From positions 1 through 8,458 of the forward strand of contig CAZKMM010000114.1 of assembly GCA_964553915.1 (NCBI GenBank): a stretch of DNA of 8,458 nt, read 5' to 3'. The notes beneath the pieces were generated by a model that saw only the letters and a list, made by a program, of their open reading frames with translations, was not told the DNA's origin and did not search any database. The position numbers and the translations under genes were made by a program. Position 1 is the stretch's first letter, and each line of letters begins with the position of its first letter. This DNA comes from CAZKMM01 sp964553915 (GTDB lineage Bacteria > RBG-13-61-14 > DRUE01). Shown piece by piece: positions 6,955 to 8,458 of this stretch.

Positions 6955-8037
6955 ATGAAAAATAGAGATATTCGCTGGTTGATAGTTCTTCTTGGTTTTT
7001 TTCTTTTTTCTGCCGGCTGGGAGGAGCTGGGGTATTTGCTCAGTCAGGCACCGGGACAAATTGCCCTTCTTTTCCATCGCACTCCGATTGAAAAAGTACT
7101 GAAGAAAAAAGAGCTTGACCCTCAAACCCGGGCAAAACTGGAGCTGGTTTTGGAGATTAAGCGGTATGCAGAGGAAGAGGTTGGATTGGTGCATAACAAG
7201 AGCTACGCTATCTATCGTCCGCTTAAGCGGAAGGTTTTGAGCTGGAATTTAACCGCCTGCCCGAGGTTCTCTCTGGAGCCCTTAAGCTGGAAATTCCCGC
7301 TTGTGGGAAAGGTGCCATATCTGGGCTTTTTTAAGAAAGAAGATGCTTTGAAGAAAAAAGCGGAGTTGGAGGCAAAGGGTTATGAGGTATATATCCGTCC
7401 GGTAAGTGCTTATTCTATGCTGGGGATAGTTGCGGACCCGGTTTACAGCACGATGCTTAAATATCAGGATTATGACCTTGCCAATTTAATCATTCACGAG
7501 CTTACCCATGCGACCATCTGGGCAAAGGGCTATCCGGAGTTTAATGAAAATCTGGCTTTATTTGTGGGAAATCAGGGAGCATTGAATTTCTGCCGGGAGA
7601 AATTCAACCCGGATTCTGAGCAGGTAAAATATGGCATTTACTCCAATTATGATGATATGGTCTTTCAGGAATATTTGAGCCAGCTGGCAAAAAAGCTGGA
7701 AGAGTTATATTCCCGAAAAGACCTTTCTGAGAAAGAAAAACTGGAGAAAAAACAAAAAATCCTTGCTCAAACCAAAAAAGATTTTGAGAAAAACTGGCTT
7801 CCCAAGATGAAGACCGGGATATATCAGGGCTGGCTGAAGAAGGATTTAAACAATGCGGTGATTGCCTCTTATCGGGTATATTACCATGACCTTTCCCTGT
7901 ATCAGCAGGTTTATGAGAAGCTGGGAGAAGATTTGAAGCGGATGGTGGAGTTTATCAAGCAGGTGGTAGAAGAAGGGTCGGGCAACCCGGAAGCTTACCT
8001 TCGCCAGTGGCTAAAAACTCAGACCAGCTCAAATTGA
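6955..8037 (+). CDS. Putative zinc aminopeptidase (PF10023-type) with N-terminal membrane anchor
   Basis: This 360-residue protein is a predicted zinc metallopeptidase resembling the 'putative aminopeptidase' family PF10023. HELTH (181-185) is followed after 12 residues by Glu198 in FNENLALFVG (196-205), giving the HEXXH-X12-E zinc site; the wording around the site is typical of the family. The early segment ELGYLLSQAPGQIALL (24-39) and the IEKVL/LEIKRYA stretches also match it. Residues 7-20 form a hydrophobic segment, so the protein is probably exported or membrane-tethered. Relatives as I recall them usually carry a lipobox cysteine just before the GYY.Q motif; here the position reads SAGW and no cysteine is present, so it is not an obvious lipoprotein. 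Residues about 237-280 are highly charged and helical. The start is supported by GAGGAGG at 6944-6950, only 4 nt from the ATG. It lies after a terminator, so it probably has its own promoter within 6836-6954, though I see no convincing one. The substrate is unknown. Confidence 0.88.
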   Translation: MKNRDIRWLIVLLGFFLFSAGWEELGYLLSQAPGQIALLFHRTPIEKVLKKKELDPQTRAKLELVLEIKRYAEEEVGLVHNKSYAIYRPLKRKVLSWNLTACPRFSLEPLSWKFPLVGKVPYLGFFKKEDALKKKAELEAKGYEVYIRPVSAYSMLGIVADPVYSTMLKYQDYDLANLIIHELTHATIWAKGYPEFNENLALFVGNQGALNFCREKFNPDSEQVKYGIYSNYDDMVFQEYLSQLAKKLEELYSRKDLSEKEKLEKKQKILAQTKKDFEKNWLPKMKTGIYQGWLKKDLNNAVIASYRVYYHDLSLYQQVYEKLGEDLKRMVEFIKQVVEEGSGNPEAYLRQWLKTQTSSN

Positions 8038-8070
8038 TTTATTTGAAAAATTTTGGGGGCGGTTTTTTTC

Positions 8071-8101
8071 TTGACATAATCTGATAATCTGGTATTATAA
8101 T
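8071..8101 (+). promoter_or_regulatory. Promoter-like sequence upstream of the nitric oxide reductase remnant
   Basis: A perfect TTGACA (8071-8076) is followed by two possible -10 boxes: TATTAT (8093-8098, spacing 16) and TATAAT (8096-8101, spacing 19). The first has the better spacing, the second the better match. It begins 33 nt after the metallopeptidase stop and about 60 nt before the first plausible start of the NOR-like remnant, so it fits as that gene's original promoter. Whether it is still active cannot be told from sequence. Confidence 0.6.
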
Positions 8102-8105
8102 ACCA
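8090..8105. repeat. Perfect 16-bp palindrome over the -10 region (possible operator)
   Basis: TGGTATTATAATACCA is identical to its own reverse complement. It covers the -10 region of the promoter-like sequence at 8071-8101, which is where a repressor would block RNA polymerase. A dimeric regulator is the simplest reading; because the gene downstream is NOR-like, a nitric-oxide-responsive repressor would make sense, but that is inference. The GTATT/AATAC half sites only loosely resemble NsrR sites as I recall them, with different spacing. Confidence 0.5.
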
Positions 8106-8159
8106 CAAATTAAATTACAGGCTTTCTCTAACGGGGAAAATTCAAGAAAAAAGGGAGAG

Positions 8160-8458
8160 ATGGGCTTAAAAGGATTGAGAAACGGAGCAATTGTTTCTTT
8201 TATTGATAGGGTGGCTTTGCTTTTGGGAGGAGGATTTTTGCCAAGGACTGGGTTCCTCCAATTCCTGAAAAAGTGGTAGGGGGAGGAAGGGTTTTGCCCC
8301 GGAGAGAGGAGCTTGAGGGAAGCAAGAATCTTCATCAGCGTTATGGTTTAATGGATCACGGCTCGGCTTGGGACATAGCTCTTTACGGGGACTAGATTTT
8401 TCAGCCGGCACTCTTTATTTGATTGGAGAGGCGATGAAGGGTTCTTATGCTTAACCTT
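8160..8458 (+). pseudogene. Frame-broken N-terminal fragment of a nitric oxide reductase (NorB/quinol-NOR family)
   Basis: No single frame is open here, but the protein can be followed across frames. A likely start ATG at 8160 (after AAAAGGGAGAG) leads to KRIEKR, then a hydrophobic piece QLFLLLIG (8188-8211, another frame). The longest clean piece (8210-8371) includes WVPPIPEKVV (8249-8278), RVLPRREEL (8288-8314) and QRYGLMDHGSAW (8336-8371). Then, shifted one frame, come GHSSLRGLDFSAGTLYLIGE (8371-8430) and AMKGSYA, before TAA at 8452. These are hallmarks of the region after the first membrane helix of quinol-dependent NOR: PPIP, then RYGLMDHGSxWGHG, then LDFSAxTL. At least three single-base shifts are needed, mostly at short G or A runs. 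The heme-copper catalytic part lies beyond the window, so NOR cannot be told from the related NO dismutase. The family call is fairly secure. True decay and sequencing error cannot be separated here. Confidence 0.72.

Noticed and set aside
8038..8070. Possible terminator after the metallopeptidase (T-run at 8063-8069)
   Set aside because: There is a T-run after a short G-rich stretch but no complementary stem in front of it.
8160..8279. A 39-codon plus-strand ORF beginning at the ATG at 8160
   Set aside because: The ATG is probably the original NOR start, but the frame leaves the homologous one within a few codons, so the short product is most likely an artefact of the first frame shift and not a separate small gene.
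8039..8335. Minus-strand frame of 98 codons across the intergenic region and NOR remnant
   Set aside because: It runs antisense through the recognisable NOR-like coding sequence and the promoter; the translation is low-complexity and has no family features.

Overview
The window looks like chromosomal DNA from a bacterium with a Gram-negative type envelope, probably an uncultured or little-studied lineage. The signs are moderate GC, strong AGGAGG-type ribosome binding sites, sigma70-like promoters, a DUF4175/MoxR module and a PF10023-type putative aminopeptidase. The sequence alone does not let me name a phylum. There are no tRNAs, rRNAs, CRISPR arrays or insertion sequences.

Left two thirds (1-5783, minus strand): a tightly packed operon read right to left. 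It runs from an endonuclease III (Nth-like), through a 1028-residue membrane-anchored DUF4175-type coiled-coil protein and a TPR protein with an HEXXH peptidase MA domain, to a MoxR-type AAA+ ATPase that is cut by the left edge. The junctions are a 26-nt overlap, a 4-nt ATGA overlap and a 9-nt gap, so the four genes are very probably co-transcribed. The last three resemble the MoxR/Bat-type clusters of many Gram-negative bacteria: a MoxR chaperone ATPase with membrane and periplasmic partners of poorly known function. The operon probably continues off the left edge.

Right third (5784-8037, plus strand): a short divergent spacer carries a good sigma70-type promoter (TTGACA-17-TAGATT). It drives an SDR-family dehydrogenase of the MFE-2/(3R)-hydroxyacyl-CoA dehydrogenase-like type, which ends at a strong intrinsic terminator. 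A separately expressed PF10023-type metallopeptidase follows, with an N-terminal anchor but no lipobox cysteine.

Right edge (8038-8458): no intact gene. A promoter-like sequence has its -10 region inside a perfect 16-bp palindrome. Downstream is a frame-broken N-terminal piece of a nitric oxide reductase of the NorB/quinol-NOR (NorZ) family. The conserved protein sequence can be followed across several single-base frame shifts. This is either a recently decaying gene or a poorly sequenced stretch. It is the least expected item in the window. I found no convincing new defence or mobile system.
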